In this document: positions 29,324 to 36,078 of the stretch, piece by piece
Position numbering within the stretch: position 1 is the stretch's first letter
Layout: the number at the start of each line of letters is the position of its first letter
Made by a program: the position numbers and the translations under genes
The notes under the pieces: generated by a model
The model's database searches: none
What the model was told of the DNA's origin: nothing
What the model saw: only the letters and a program-made list of their open reading frames with translations
NCBI RefSeq assembly: GCF_008042145.1
Contig: NZ_RDBH01000065.1
Coordinates: 1-36,750, forward strand
DNA: 36,750 bases
From: Streptomyces sp. adm13(2018)
GTDB taxonomy: Bacteria > Actinomycetota > Actinomycetes > Streptomycetales > Streptomycetaceae
Direction of reading: 5' to 3'

Positions 29324-29770
29324 TCACGCGGTGGAGGTCGCGCGGTAGAAGTCGGCGACCGTCAGCTGGAAGTTATTGCCGTCAGGGGTCATCGTGACGT
29401 CGTGCTTCGTCAGCGGGATCAGGTCGGCGTCCGTCCCGGTCGTGGTGTCAGGGTCGTAGCAGATGACCACGGCGCCGATCGGGTTGCCAGTCGCGGCAGT
29501 CCAGGTGATGGCGCTGCAGTTCAGAGCAACCCGATCGAGCGTGTCGTCGACGGTGACCGTGACGCCCGAGAGCGTCTTGCGGCCCATGCTGGTCTGCTCG
29601 TTGGACGTGCCTGCGAGGAGGCTGGCGAGGTCGTCGTAGTCGCGGATCACGGCGTCCGTGGCGAGGCCCGTCGCTTCGAGGGGGACGGCGATCAGTGCGT
29701 CGTTGGCGGCCGGGAGGGCGGCGAGCGCCGCGACGCGTCCCAGGGCGGTGTTGAAGACGAGGTTCGACAT
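29324..29770 (-). CDS. Putative virion protein (148 aa)
   Basis: The protein opens MSNLVFNTALGRVAALAALP and continues ALIAVPLEATGLATDAVIRD, then YDDLASLLAGTSNEQTSMGR, TVTVDDTLDRVALNCSAITW and ICYDPDTTTGTDADLIPLTK before a Phe/Tyr-containing end. The 'N-x-ALG-x-x-x-x-ALP' start and the 'D-x-D-D-x-A-x-LLAGT-x-NEQT' box resemble a structural protein often placed near the fibre genes in Streptomyces phages. ATG at 29770 has AGAGGAG 6 bases upstream. It precedes the LamG-like protein by 33 bp. A capsid-decorating role is possible but not shown. Confidence 0.7.
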   Translation of the reverse strand: MSNLVFNTALGRVAALAALPAANDALIAVPLEATGLATDAVIRDYDDLASLLAGTSNEQTSMGRKTLSGVTVTVDDTLDRVALNCSAITWTAATGNPIGAVVICYDPDTTTGTDADLIPLTKHDVTMTPDGNNFQLTVADFYRATSTA

Positions 29771-29795
29771 CGTCGGCTCCTCTCGCGTGGGTTGG

Positions 29796-30038
29796 TCAGG
29801 CGGCGCGGGCCCGCTGCGGTGTGCGCTTGTAGCCGGCGGCGAGTGCCTCTATCTCGGGGAGCGCGTACATGGTCTTGTACTCGTGGCCTTGGCCGGAGTA
29901 GTGGCGGGGGTCGCCCTTGTAGCGGGCGACTTTCCCGCGGGAGGCCCACTTCCGGATGACGGGCTCGGGGACGCCGGTGGCGGCGGCGGCTTCGTGGGCG
30001 TAGACGAGATCTTTGGGGTAGAGCTCGGTCGGGTCCAC
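29796..30038 (-). CDS. Small helix-turn-helix protein, first gene of the virion operon
   Basis: This 80-aa protein starts at GTG 30038 (AGGGGG 4-5 bases upstream). MDPTELYPKDLVYAHEAAAA is followed by TGVPEPVIRKWASRGKVARY, a MerR/excisionase-like helix-turn-helix with a wing (GDPRHYSGQGHEYKTMYALP), then a helix EIEALAAGYKRT. 'PxSxIRxWxxRGKI' is the standard recognition-helix form of such winged-helix proteins. Because the unit is preceded by a terminator and the whole late block follows it, the protein may control late transcription; a TerS-like or recombination-factor role is an alternative. The longer upstream frame runs through the terminator and is discarded. Confidence 0.78.
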   Translation of the reverse strand: MDPTELYPKDLVYAHEAAAATGVPEPVIRKWASRGKVARYKGDPRHYSGQGHEYKTMYALPEIEALAAGYKRTPQRARAA

Positions 30039-30058
30039 GGTGCCCCCTGACAAGCAGA

Positions 30059-30084
30059 AAGCCCCCGGCGGATGCTGGGGGCTT
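30059..30084. terminator. Hairpin terminator between transfer-like and virion blocks
   Basis: AAGCCCCC (30059-30066) pairs with GGGGGCTT (30077-30084), and with one G-U and two further pairs the stem reaches 11 bp around a GGAT loop. On the minus strand it lies after the gene ending at 30163 and before the HTH gene, so it marks the border between two transcription units. Confidence 0.7.
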
Positions 30085-30124
30085 GAAGTAGCTGCGGACA
30101 CACTGGTATCCGGATGGGGGCAGT

Positions 30125-30151
30125 GTGACATACGGCTGCTCGGGCTGACAA
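30125..30151 (-). promoter_or_regulatory. Two GTGACA-type motifs upstream of the HTH gene
   Basis: The plus strand has GTGACA at 30125-30130 and CTGACAA at 30145-30151, 20 bp apart, in the 124-bp gap that must contain the promoter of the virion operon. The hexamer is the one repeated in the array at 31781-31922. A -35-like TTGTCA on the minus strand is present at the second site, but a well-spaced -10 was not found. Confidence 0.3.
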
Positions 30152-30162
30152 CTACTGATCTG

Positions 30163-30432
30163 CTATGCGTCTTCTCGCTGCGTTCGCGCGAGGGCGGCGG
30201 TGCATCGGCCGCAGAGGTCTCCGGTCTCGTCACTGGGCCCGATGCAGAGGTGGCTGCCGCAGTAGTAGCCGCCGCAGCCGTGCTCGTCGCCGCCGGGTGT
30301 CTGGCCGCAGAGGTGGGCGAGTCCGCGGTCGATGTCGGCATCGCAGCCAGGCTCTTCACAGGTGGCGTCGATGCCGTACCCGGCCTCGATGGTCTCGCCG
30401 TTGCGCTGGATGGTGTAGCTGGCGTATCCCAT
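30163..30432 (-). CDS. Cys-rich small protein, probable zinc-binding
   Basis: The 89-aa protein begins MGYASYTIQRNGETIEAGYG and contains TCEEPGCDADIDRGLAHLCG, EHGCGGYYCGSHLCIGP and DLCGRCTAALAR. Eight to ten Cys with His residues in CxxxxC, CxxxYYC, HLC and CxxC spacing indicate one or two structural zinc sites. Such proteins are common on Streptomyces plasmids, AICEs and some phages, near traB- or repSA-like genes. ATG at 30432 has GAGGAG 6 bases upstream. It is the last gene of the transfer-like block before the terminator. No enzymatic role is seen. Confidence 0.72.
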   Translation of the reverse strand: MGYASYTIQRNGETIEAGYGIDATCEEPGCDADIDRGLAHLCGQTPGGDEHGCGGYYCGSHLCIGPSDETGDLCGRCTAALARTQREDA

Positions 30433-30459
30433 GGTCTTCTCCTCTGTTTGCGTTGGGTC

Positions 30460-31038
30460 TTACCCGTTTGATGCCTGGGTGGCTTCTCGAATGAGCTGAA
30501 GAGCTTCGGCCTGTGTCCGCCCGGGTTGGTCGTTCCATGCGTGGTAGTCGGCTTCGATCCCCCGCCGCCGGAGCACGTTCTGCATGGCCTGCCCGGCTGC
30601 TTCGGCGGTCTCCTCGTCCCCGTAGCCGAGCCGGTAGAGCACGGCTTGGGCGCCGAGGATGCAGCGTGCGCCTCCGCGAGATCGGAGTCCGCCGCGGTGG
30701 TGGCCGTACTGCTCGAGTACGAGCGCGGTGAGTTCGAGGTGCTGCTGGACGGTGACGGGTCGGCCGGCGCCGTGGAGGCGCCGGGCGGGGGTGAGGGCGA
30801 GGGCCCAGTCGGGGATGATGCGCCACCAGCGTGCGGGGGCCTGGAGGACGGGCGCCGCAGTGACGAGCTCGGCCTCCGGCACGGCGAGTGCTTCGGCGAC
30901 GAGCTGGGCGGTGGTCTTGGTGACGAGCGGGTGCGCGGTCTTCGGGGCCTGCTGGGCGAGGTAGGCCTCGATGTCGGCGATGAGGGTGGCCGCGTCGACT
31001 GTCAGTTCGGCGGGGCGGGTGGCGGTCGACGCGGCCAT
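30460..31038 (-). CDS. DUF6197-like protein
   Basis: The 192-aa product has a variable N-terminal half (MAASTATRPAELTVDAATLI ... RRLHGAGRPVTVQQH) and a C-terminal domain LELTALVLEQYGHHRGGLRS, GARCILGAQAVLYRLGYGDE and AEAAGQAMQNVLRRRGIEAD, then WNDQPGRTQAEALQLIREAT. The 'L-x-x-YG-x-x-x-G-x-x-x-x-x-GxxC-x-LGA' box followed by a helix and 'WND..GRT..E' is the DUF6197 pattern, a family abundant in Streptomyces mobile DNA with unknown function. ATG at 31038 has AAGGAG 8 bases upstream. It lies between paralogous small genes and the Cys-rich gene, in one operon. Confidence 0.75.
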   Translation of the reverse strand: MAASTATRPAELTVDAATLIADIEAYLAQQAPKTAHPLVTKTTAQLVAEALAVPEAELVTAAPVLQAPARWWRIIPDWALALTPARRLHGAGRPVTVQQHLELTALVLEQYGHHRGGLRSRGGARCILGAQAVLYRLGYGDEETAEAAGQAMQNVLRRRGIEADYHAWNDQPGRTQAEALQLIREATQASNG

Positions 31039-31075
31039 GGGGTGTCTCCTTCGATGCGGTCGTTGGTGGGGGTGG

Positions 31076-31471
31076 TCAGCGGCTGGCGGCGGTGCGGTAG
31101 CGGCGGGAGAGGTCGTCGGCCTGCTGCCTGGCGTGGAGGTCGGCGACGGCCTTGGCGGCGCGCTGGGCGTCTTCGGTGTAGGCGTCGTGGGAGTCGCGGG
31201 CGCCGAGGTTGGGCAGGTGGCTGGGCCGCTGGGTGAAGATCTTGCGCTCCTTGCGGAGGAGGCTCTGCGCGGTGGTGACGGCGCCGTTGGTGGGCGACTC
31301 GACCTCGCGGTTGCCCATGAGGCTGGTCGTGTCGGTGACGATCCACTCGCTGTAGGTGGGGCCGCGGTCGTAGTGCTCGTTGATGACGTACAGGTGGTCG
31401 CCGGGCTTGATGCTGCGAAGGAGCTTCTTCTCGTCGCCGCGGGTGGCTTCGTAGGAGGACTGGAGTCCCAT
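31076..31471 (-). CDS. Hypothetical protein, paralogue of the upstream gene
   Basis: The 131-aa protein begins MGLQSSYEATRGDEKKLLRS and contains IKPGDHLYVINEHYDRGPTY, SEWIVTDTTSLMGNREVESP and LLRKERKIFTQRPSHLPN, then a helical, basic end. The stretch 'xxPGDxLYxI...Y..S-x-WIVTD' and 'LLRK.RKIFTQ' match the upstream gene product (31497-31736): the same GD-x-LY-x-I, IVTDD-x-S and IFTQ landmarks in the same order. ATG at 31471 has AAAGGA 7 bases upstream. The family is unknown to me; tandem copies suggest a surface or DNA-binding beta module. It is read in the same direction as the ftsK-like gene. Confidence 0.65.
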   Translation of the reverse strand: MGLQSSYEATRGDEKKLLRSIKPGDHLYVINEHYDRGPTYSEWIVTDTTSLMGNREVESPTNGAVTTAQSLLRKERKIFTQRPSHLPNLGARDSHDAYTEDAQRAAKAVADLHARQQADDLSRRYRTAASR

Positions 31472-31496
31472 GTCGGTTCCTTTCGGGTTGGGGGTC

Positions 31497-31736
31497 AGGG
31501 GTGGGGGGCTGGGTGAAGATGCCGCCGTGGCGGGAGAGGAGTTGCGGGAGGCTGATGGAGCCTGGGCCGGTGGTGGTGTCGGCGGGGCGGACGAGGTGGC
31601 TGCCGAAGGCGGCGCTGATGTCGTCGGTGACGATGTACTCGCCGCCGATGGCGTAGAGCCGGTCGCCGGGCTGTACGTCGTTGGCGAGGTCTGCGGCGTC
31701 GGCTCGGGTGCGCTGGTAGTAGGGCTTGAGGGGCAT
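31497..31736 (-). CDS. Hypothetical protein, 3' end unclear (paralogue of next gene)
   Basis: From ATG at 31736 (AGGAG 9 bases upstream) the frame reads MPLKPYYQRTRADAADLAND, VQPGDRLYAIGGEYIVTDDI and SLPQLLSRHGGIFTQPP. It shares GD-x-LY-x-I, IVTD and LL...IFTQ with the downstream gene product. After about residue 80 the frame stays open to 31002 but reads as Arg/Pro-rich shadow of the downstream gene. One extra C in the six-C run at 31503-31508 would put a TGA at 31495-31497, right after the shared IFTQ landmark. The end given here is therefore the last residue I trust. Either the run has lost a base, or an overlapping extension is really made. Confidence 0.5.
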
Positions 31737-31770
31737 GTCCGGGTCTCCTCTCAGGTCGGGATCTTCTTCA

Positions 31771-31799
31771 CATATAGGGCGTGACAGGGCCGGTGACAG
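31771..31799 (-). promoter_or_regulatory. Promoter: CTGTCA-17-TATATG
   Basis: On the minus strand a -35 CTGTCA (31799-31794) is separated by exactly 17 bases from a -10 TATATG (31776-31771), upstream of the gene at 31736. The -35 and the spacer each coincide with one GTGACA/TGTCAC motif of the array at 31781-31922, so a protein bound there should block or modulate RNA polymerase. Confidence 0.6.
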
Positions 31800-31922
31800 C
31801 CCATGACAGTGCAGGTCAGGGGGCTGCGAGGGGTGTTGACGGGCCGGTGACATGTCACGGGCTGGAGGTCGGTGTCAGCGGCTTGTCACGGGGTCTGTCA
31901 ACGCCGTGACCTGCGATGTCAC
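31781..31922. repeat. Array of TGTCAC/GTGACA motifs around a palindrome
   Basis: Plus-strand motifs: GTGACA at 31781 and 31793, ATGACA at 31803, the perfect 12-bp palindrome GTGACATGTCAC at 31847-31858, then GTGTCA at 31872, TGTCAC at 31884, TGTCA at 31896 and TGTCAC at 31917. Copies left of the palindrome point one way and those right of it the other way. The array fills the 200-bp gap between the end of the ftsK-like gene and the next gene. It may be an operator cluster, or a DNA-loading site for the translocase, or both. Confidence 0.75.
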
Positions 31923-31940
31923 CGGCTCGCCAGGGGCGAG

Positions 31941-33983
31941 TCAGGCGTCTTCGTCCGTGAGTTGGAGCAGCGTGGCCAGCAGGTAGCCCTTGTGCCGGTC
32001 GGGGCCGTCCCGCCACTGCTTGGTCTTCATGTCGACGTTGGGGGCGATCTGTGCAGCCTGCTTGCGGAGGGCCTCCTGGAAGCGCGCCATGGCCTTGGCC
32101 GGCTCCTCGTCGTCCTGGGGCGCCCACGTCTCGGAGGCGGAGGAGACGTACTCGTAAATCTCCTCGCTGGTCATGCGCTCGGGGTCACTGCTGGCGGTGA
32201 AAGCGAGCCGAGCGAGCTCGACGGCTTCGGGGAGAGCCGTGCGGGGCTTGACCGTGTGGAGGTCGTCGAAGGTGACCCCGGCGGCCTGAAGGGAGATGTC
32301 ATCGATCCACGGGCGGCCAGCTGCGGCCCGGGCTGCTGCACGCTCCTTGCCCTCAGCGGGGGTCATGGAGATGAACTTGTGGATGAGCGGGTCGTGCTGG
32401 CCGCCGCCCATGATGTACGCCTTGCCGGCGTCGGCCGGGTCCTCGCCCTGGGCGGGGTGGAGGCGGTCGGGCCTGTAGCCGTTGGCGCCGGCGCCTGCAC
32501 CGAAGACCTGGACAATGTCCTGGTGTCGGGCCGGTCCGACAATCTTGAGGGCGATGCTGTCGGCGATCGCGGCACCGATCGAGTCCTTCGTCGCTTCCTG
32601 GGCGGCGAGACCGACCTGGACGCGTGCTTTACGCCCGACGCGGAGGATCGCGACGACTAGGGCCTTGGCTTTCGGGGACAGCTGCGGGTACTCGTCGATG
32701 AGGGCGACGATCGCCGGGTACTCGTGGGACGGGATCCAGTTGTCGCCCATACCGAGGTGGCCGAGGAGCGTCGCCCGGGCCTTGGCGATCTTGAGGAGCT
32801 TCTCCAGGACGGCTTCGATGATGTGCATCTGGTCCGCGCCGACTACTCGCACTCCGACGGCTTCGGCGAGGGGTTCGAGGCCGTTGCCGCCGGGGTCGAG
32901 GTCGATGACGACGGTGTCCTCGCATGCGGTGAGGACATCGCCGATGGACCTCATGGTGACGGACTTCCCGCCGCCGGATGAGGCAATGACGATGAAGTGC
33001 AGCCCGAGGAATGACAGTTCCGTGGGCTGCCCGTCCATTCGGAGGGCGAGCAGGGCCCGGTCCCGCAGCCGACCACTGTTGGGCGCCCGGTCGGGCAGGG
33101 CCGGCATCTTGACGAACGGATCGCCTTCGACGAGGCGAAGGGTCGCGCGGGCCCGGCTGGTACGGAGCGGCTGGCAGAGGAGGCCGTCGACGGGCAGGTC
33201 GAGGGGGGTCTCCAGGTCGCCGGCCTTGGCGATGAGGTCGGCGGGGGTGCCCTTCTTGAGGCGGACGTTGATCTCCCAGCCCCAGTCGTAGCGGCGCCCG
33301 GCCTCGACTTCGGCGACCGCGATTCCTTCGGAGACGAGGGCGCGGCGGACGCATTCGGCGGCTTCGGTGCGGCTGGTGGCGTCGGCGATCGGGAACGGCT
33401 CGCCGTCAGCCGAGAGGATCTCGATGCGACCGGGGTCGTCTTCGGCAGCGATGACGCTGGGCTGGCCGCGCCAGGCGCCGTAGCCGATGGTGACGAGGCC
33501 GAGGAGGAGGCTGGTCCACACTCCGCCGGTAGCGACGGCGACGCCGCCGGCGGTTCCGGTGGTGGCCATCCAGGCGCCGGTCTTGGCGCCGTAGACGAGC
33601 CGGTGGTGCTTGTAGGCCTCGCGGAGCCGGACGACGTTACGGGTGGCGGCCTGCTCGGCTTCGGCGTTGCCCCTGGCGGCCTTCCGGTCGGCGCGGGCGG
33701 TGCGGATCATCTGGGGGTAGTCGTCGCGGTAGCCGTCGACCCAGCGGGCGGCGAGGCGCCAGTAGCCGCGGGCGGCCCAGGGCAGGTAACCCCAGTTGGT
33801 GGCGGCGTGCTGGCGGGCGAGCCGGGCGCGTTCGCCGGCGGACAGGACCCATGCAGGCCGGGTGGCGAGCTCGGCGCCCTGGTGCTCGACGACCGTGCCC
33901 TCGACGGCCGGGAGGGTGTCGTCCTTGACGAGGGTGAGCGGGGGGCGCTCGGGAGTCTGCTGGGTGTGGGCTGCGGTGGTCAC
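31941..33983 (-). CDS. FtsK/SpoIIIE-type DNA translocase (TraB-like)
   Basis: The 680-aa protein has a basic N-terminal part, a hydrophobic segment at about 138-170 (WTSLLLGLVTIGYGAW), a middle domain (about 185-315), then a RecA-like motor: Walker A ASSGGGKS (334-341), VVIDLDP (358-364), Walker B IVALIDEY (425-432) and GLAAQEATKDSIGAA (458-472). The C-terminus (MTSEEIYEYVSSASETW and what follows) could be a winged-helix DNA-reading domain. In Streptomyces plasmids and AICEs such a single protein (TraB/TraSA) moves double-stranded DNA between hyphae. GTG at 33983 overlaps the DUF2637 gene stop (GTGA) and has GAGGAG 5 bases upstream. It is far from any cell-division gene, so a mobile-element role is favoured. 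Confidence 0.88.
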   Translation of the reverse strand: MTTAAHTQQTPERPPLTLVKDDTLPAVEGTVVEHQGAELATRPAWVLSAGERARLARQHAATNWGYLPWAARGYWRLAARWVDGYRDDYPQMIRTARADRKAARGNAEAEQAATRNVVRLREAYKHHRLVYGAKTGAWMATTGTAGGVAVATGGVWTSLLLGLVTIGYGAWRGQPSVIAAEDDPGRIEILSADGEPFPIADATSRTEAAECVRRALVSEGIAVAEVEAGRRYDWGWEINVRLKKGTPADLIAKAGDLETPLDLPVDGLLCQPLRTSRARATLRLVEGDPFVKMPALPDRAPNSGRLRDRALLALRMDGQPTELSFLGLHFIVIASSGGGKSVTMRSIGDVLTACEDTVVIDLDPGGNGLEPLAEAVGVRVVGADQMHIIEAVLEKLLKIAKARATLLGHLGMGDNWIPSHEYPAIVALIDEYPQLSPKAKALVVAILRVGRKARVQVGLAAQEATKDSIGAAIADSIALKIVGPARHQDIVQVFGAGAGANGYRPDRLHPAQGEDPADAGKAYIMGGGQHDPLIHKFISMTPAEGKERAAARAAAGRPWIDDISLQAAGVTFDDLHTVKPRTALPEAVELARLAFTASSDPERMTSEEIYEYVSSASETWAPQDDEEPAKAMARFQEALRKQAAQIAPNVDMKTKQWRDGPDRHKGYLLATLLQLTDEDA

Positions 33984-35266
33984 GACTGCTCCTCGGAGGC
34001 GGCGTTGGACTGGCGCTTGGCGTCGGCCGCGAGGGCTCGGGCGACCGGGTGAAACGCGGGGGTGTCACCGCGCTTACGGCGGGGCGGCATGGGCCTGTAC
34101 GAGGAGCGTCGCGACGGGGCCTTCACTTGGTTCACACGCTGGGCGTTCGTGGCCTTGACGGGCTTCTCGCCGGGGGCTTCGGAGCGGGCTGCGATGACGC
34201 GCCTGGCGGCGATGTTGCGACCTCGGATGATGTCGACAGACTCGGCCGGGTCGGTGCCCTCGATGTCGTTGTGCGCGCGCTTCCAGACAGCCTCGGTGAC
34301 GGCCGTCTCGCCGGTCGCGGCAGCGAGCTTCACGGCGTGCTGCCAGACCTTCGGGAAGTACTCGGCGCGCTGCCTCGCGAGTTCCTGCGCCTGTTCCTCT
34401 GCGACCTTGCGCGCCTCCTCCTTAGCGGCGGCTTCCTTCGCCTCCGCGACCGCCCGCTCGGCGGCCTCCGTGCGGGCCGCCTTCTTCTCGGCGCGGCGCT
34501 GGCGCCAGGTGAGGGCACCGTCGCGGCGGGCAATCCGGCCGTGCTCATGGAGATCCCACATGCCGGGCCCGGCGATCGAGGCGAGCGCGGTGCCGAAGGC
34601 TGTGGCGGCATCGAAAGCGTCGAGGCCGTGGACGATGTTGATCGTGGCGGCGGTGAGCGCGCCACCCCAGGCGACAAGCCGGTAGTGCCAGTGCGGGCGG
34701 CCGGCGGTGACTGCGGCGGCGGCACCGACGAGGGCGACGAGGGCGATGACCTCAATGAAGACGGGGGCGACGAGGAGGTACTCGGATCCGGGCTTGTAGA
34801 AGGCGGCCATCTGGACGGGGAGAGCCACGGTCGCGCACAGAGCGTAGAAGCCCTTGGCGGTGTTCCTCCATCGGCCGCTGGCGGTCTCGACGGCCTGTAC
34901 CGTATCGGCCTCGGCCTGCTTGGTGGCTTCGGCCTGCTCGCGCTCTTCAGCGGCGGCCCGCTCTTCGGCTTCCCGCTTCCGGTTCGCCTCGGCGATCTTG
35001 GCGAGCTCGGTGGCCTTCTCCCGCTCGAAGCGGAGCGCGGCCCGCTCGTTGGCGAGGCGCTGCCGCTCGGCCTCCTCGGTCGCCTTGATGCGGACGGCGT
35101 CGGCTTCGGCTTCGGCTTTGATGCGGCGCTCTTCGATCTCGGCGGCGGTCAGGGCGCGGATCTTCTCGGCCTCGGCCTCGGCGATACCGGCCCTCGCCCA
35201 CGACTCGGCGTGCGAGGTCTGGGGCAGCTGGTGCCCGTTGACCTTCTCGATGGGCGTGACGCTCAC
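33980..35266 (-). CDS. DUF2637 membrane/coiled-coil protein
   Basis: This 428-aa protein has a long N-terminal charged coiled coil (about 25-128; AEAEKIRALTAAEIEERRIK and similar), four membrane segments at about 138-156, 163-188, 195-214 and 218-235, a second coiled coil (about 250-300) and a basic tail. The membrane core with 'WHYRLVAWGGALTAATINI' matches DUF2637, found next to FtsK/TraB genes on actinobacterial plasmids and AICEs and thought to aid plasmid spread. GTG at 35266 is preferred over a TTG nine bases earlier because AAGGGA then has correct spacing. The stop overlaps the translocase start, so both are made together. Confidence 0.83.
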   Translation of the reverse strand: MSVTPIEKVNGHQLPQTSHAESWARAGIAEAEAEKIRALTAAEIEERRIKAEAEADAVRIKATEEAERQRLANERAALRFEREKATELAKIAEANRKREAEERAAAEEREQAEATKQAEADTVQAVETASGRWRNTAKGFYALCATVALPVQMAAFYKPGSEYLLVAPVFIEVIALVALVGAAAAVTAGRPHWHYRLVAWGGALTAATINIVHGLDAFDAATAFGTALASIAGPGMWDLHEHGRIARRDGALTWRQRRAEKKAARTEAAERAVAEAKEAAAKEEARKVAEEQAQELARQRAEYFPKVWQHAVKLAAATGETAVTEAVWKRAHNDIEGTDPAESVDIIRGRNIAARRVIAARSEAPGEKPVKATNAQRVNQVKAPSRRSSYRPMPPRRKRGDTPAFHPVARALAADAKRQSNAASEEQS

Positions 35267-35287
35267 GGTGATCAATCCCTTCGGGGG

Positions 35288-35506
35288 TTAAGTGCGGGTG
35301 CGCTGTGGCGGGATGGTGGTGGTCTTGGCGGAGTGGGCGATGCGCTGTTCGTCGAGGAGTCCGTCGAAGGTGACGGCTGCCGCGGCGAGGCCGACGAGGG
35401 CGAGGCGGGTGAGGAGCGGGGCCTGGAGCCCGAAGACCCAGGCGAAGCCGGCGAAGAGGAGAAAGACGCGAGCCCGGGTCAGGCCGATCAGCAGGCCGAG
35501 GTTCAC
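35288..35506 (-). CDS. Small membrane protein (72 aa), Spd-like
   Basis: The protein opens at GTG 35506, overlapping the TGA of the DUF6919 gene (GTGA). It has two hydrophobic segments, about 2-8 with 14-26 (RVFLLFAGFAWVFGLQAP) and 31-45 (RLALVGLAAAAVTFDGLL), and a short polar end. Small two-segment membrane proteins encoded beside tra genes in Streptomyces plasmids are called spread (Spd) proteins; they help intramycelial movement and share little sequence. The name is therefore by context. It is followed 21 bases later by the DUF2637 gene. Confidence 0.68.
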   Translation of the reverse strand: MNLGLLIGLTRARVFLLFAGFAWVFGLQAPLLTRLALVGLAAAAVTFDGLLDEQRIAHSAKTTTIPPQRTRT

Positions 35507-35994
35507 CGGACTACTCCAGCCAGTGCGGGCCACAGGCGGTCGTCGCGACCCCAGACCGGGTCGTAGATGTGGATGCTGGCGCCGTGCTCCCGCAGCTCGC
35601 GGAGGGCACGGTGGCCGACACCGCGCCACATGGTGTGGACGTAGTCGCGGCGCCAGCGCCAGCCACCGAATGTGGTGAACGGGCGACCGTTCTCCTCGGT
35701 GATCACGTGCTGCTGCTTCGGCCAGCCGCGAACGACGGTGAATCCCTGGCCCTGAAGGGCAAGCAGCCGGCCGAATAGCGGACCGTGGTCGTGGACGATG
35801 CCGTCGACCGACGCTCGCTGGCGGTAGCGTCCGTCAACCTCGCCGGGCTGGGAACCGACGGTGACGAACCCGGCCCGATTGAGGGTTACCAGGACCGGCA
35901 CGAGGTGCCGGGCGCCGTTCTCCTCCTCCGCGCCGAACTCATCGGACAGGTAGCCGGGCCAGTTCGGGACCCGGCCTTCCAGCCAGCCGGCCAT
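35503..35994 (-). CDS. DUF6919-like protein
   Basis: The 163-aa product reads MAGWLEGRVPNWPGYLSDEF, ARHLVPVLVTLNRAGFVTVG, SQPGEVDGRYRQRASVDGIV and ends with HGASIHIYDPVWGRDDRLWP. 'WLEGR-x-x-x-x-PGY', 'L-PVL-x-x-LNRAGFVT-x-x-SQPGE' and 'RQRA-x-V-G' are the key features of DUF6919, a family seen on Streptomyces plasmids and AICEs. Family members usually have about 20 more residues before WLEG; here the ATG at 35994 has no ribosome site and lies inside another frame (36056-35886). A lost base that detached the N-terminus is possible. Its first two thirds (35702-36000) recur exactly at the right window edge. Confidence 0.7.
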   Translation of the reverse strand: MAGWLEGRVPNWPGYLSDEFGAEEENGARHLVPVLVTLNRAGFVTVGSQPGEVDGRYRQRASVDGIVHDHGPLFGRLLALQGQGFTVVRGWPKQQHVITEENGRPFTTFGGWRWRRDYVHTMWRGVGHRALRELREHGASIHIYDPVWGRDDRLWPALAGVVR

Positions 35995-36000
35995 GTTCTG
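35702..36000. repeat. 299-bp exact repeat, internal copy
   Basis: Every base from 35702 to 36000 is found again at 36452-36750, offset by exactly 750. The copy covers the N-terminal 98 codons of the DUF6919-like gene. Base 35701 (G) and 36451 (C) differ, marking the left junction; the right end cannot be judged because the window stops. Confidence 0.95.
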
Positions 36001-36056
36001 TCGGCGTCGGTGGGCTGGTAGCCCTTCGGTTCCGGCTCGCGGCTGAACAGGCCCAT
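35886..36056 (-). CDS. Small ORF overlapping the DUF6919-like gene
   Basis: ATG at 36056 has an excellent ribosome site (AAAGGAG, 6 bases) and the start reads MGLFSREPEPKGYQPTDADR, a natural-looking beginning. After residue 20 the frame enters the DUF6919 coding region in another phase and turns into Arg/Ser/Pro shadow, ending at 35886. Either a short 56-aa protein is made with a junk tail, or an indel near 35995-36000 has split what was once one gene. I favour a real start and a disturbed end. Confidence 0.45.
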   Translation of the reverse strand: MGLFSREPEPKGYQPTDADRTWPAGWKAGSRTGPATCPMSSARRRRTAPGTSCRSW

Positions 36057-36078
36057 GGCGGGCTCCTTTCGGATGGGG

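Noticed and set aside
30059-30359. N-terminal extension of the HTH gene up to 30359
   Set aside because: It would translate through the terminator hairpin and is Ser/Ala/Pro shadow; the GTG at 30038 has a good ribosome site.
31002-31496. The C-terminal extension of the frame starting at 31736
   Set aside because: It is almost only Arg, Pro, His and Gln, the out-of-phase image of the downstream gene, which has its own ribosome site and protein-like sequence.
31781-31922. Classical iteron replication origin
   Set aside because: The motifs are short, unevenly spaced and change orientation at a central palindrome, there is no AT-rich segment, and no Rep gene lies nearby; operator or loading site fits better.
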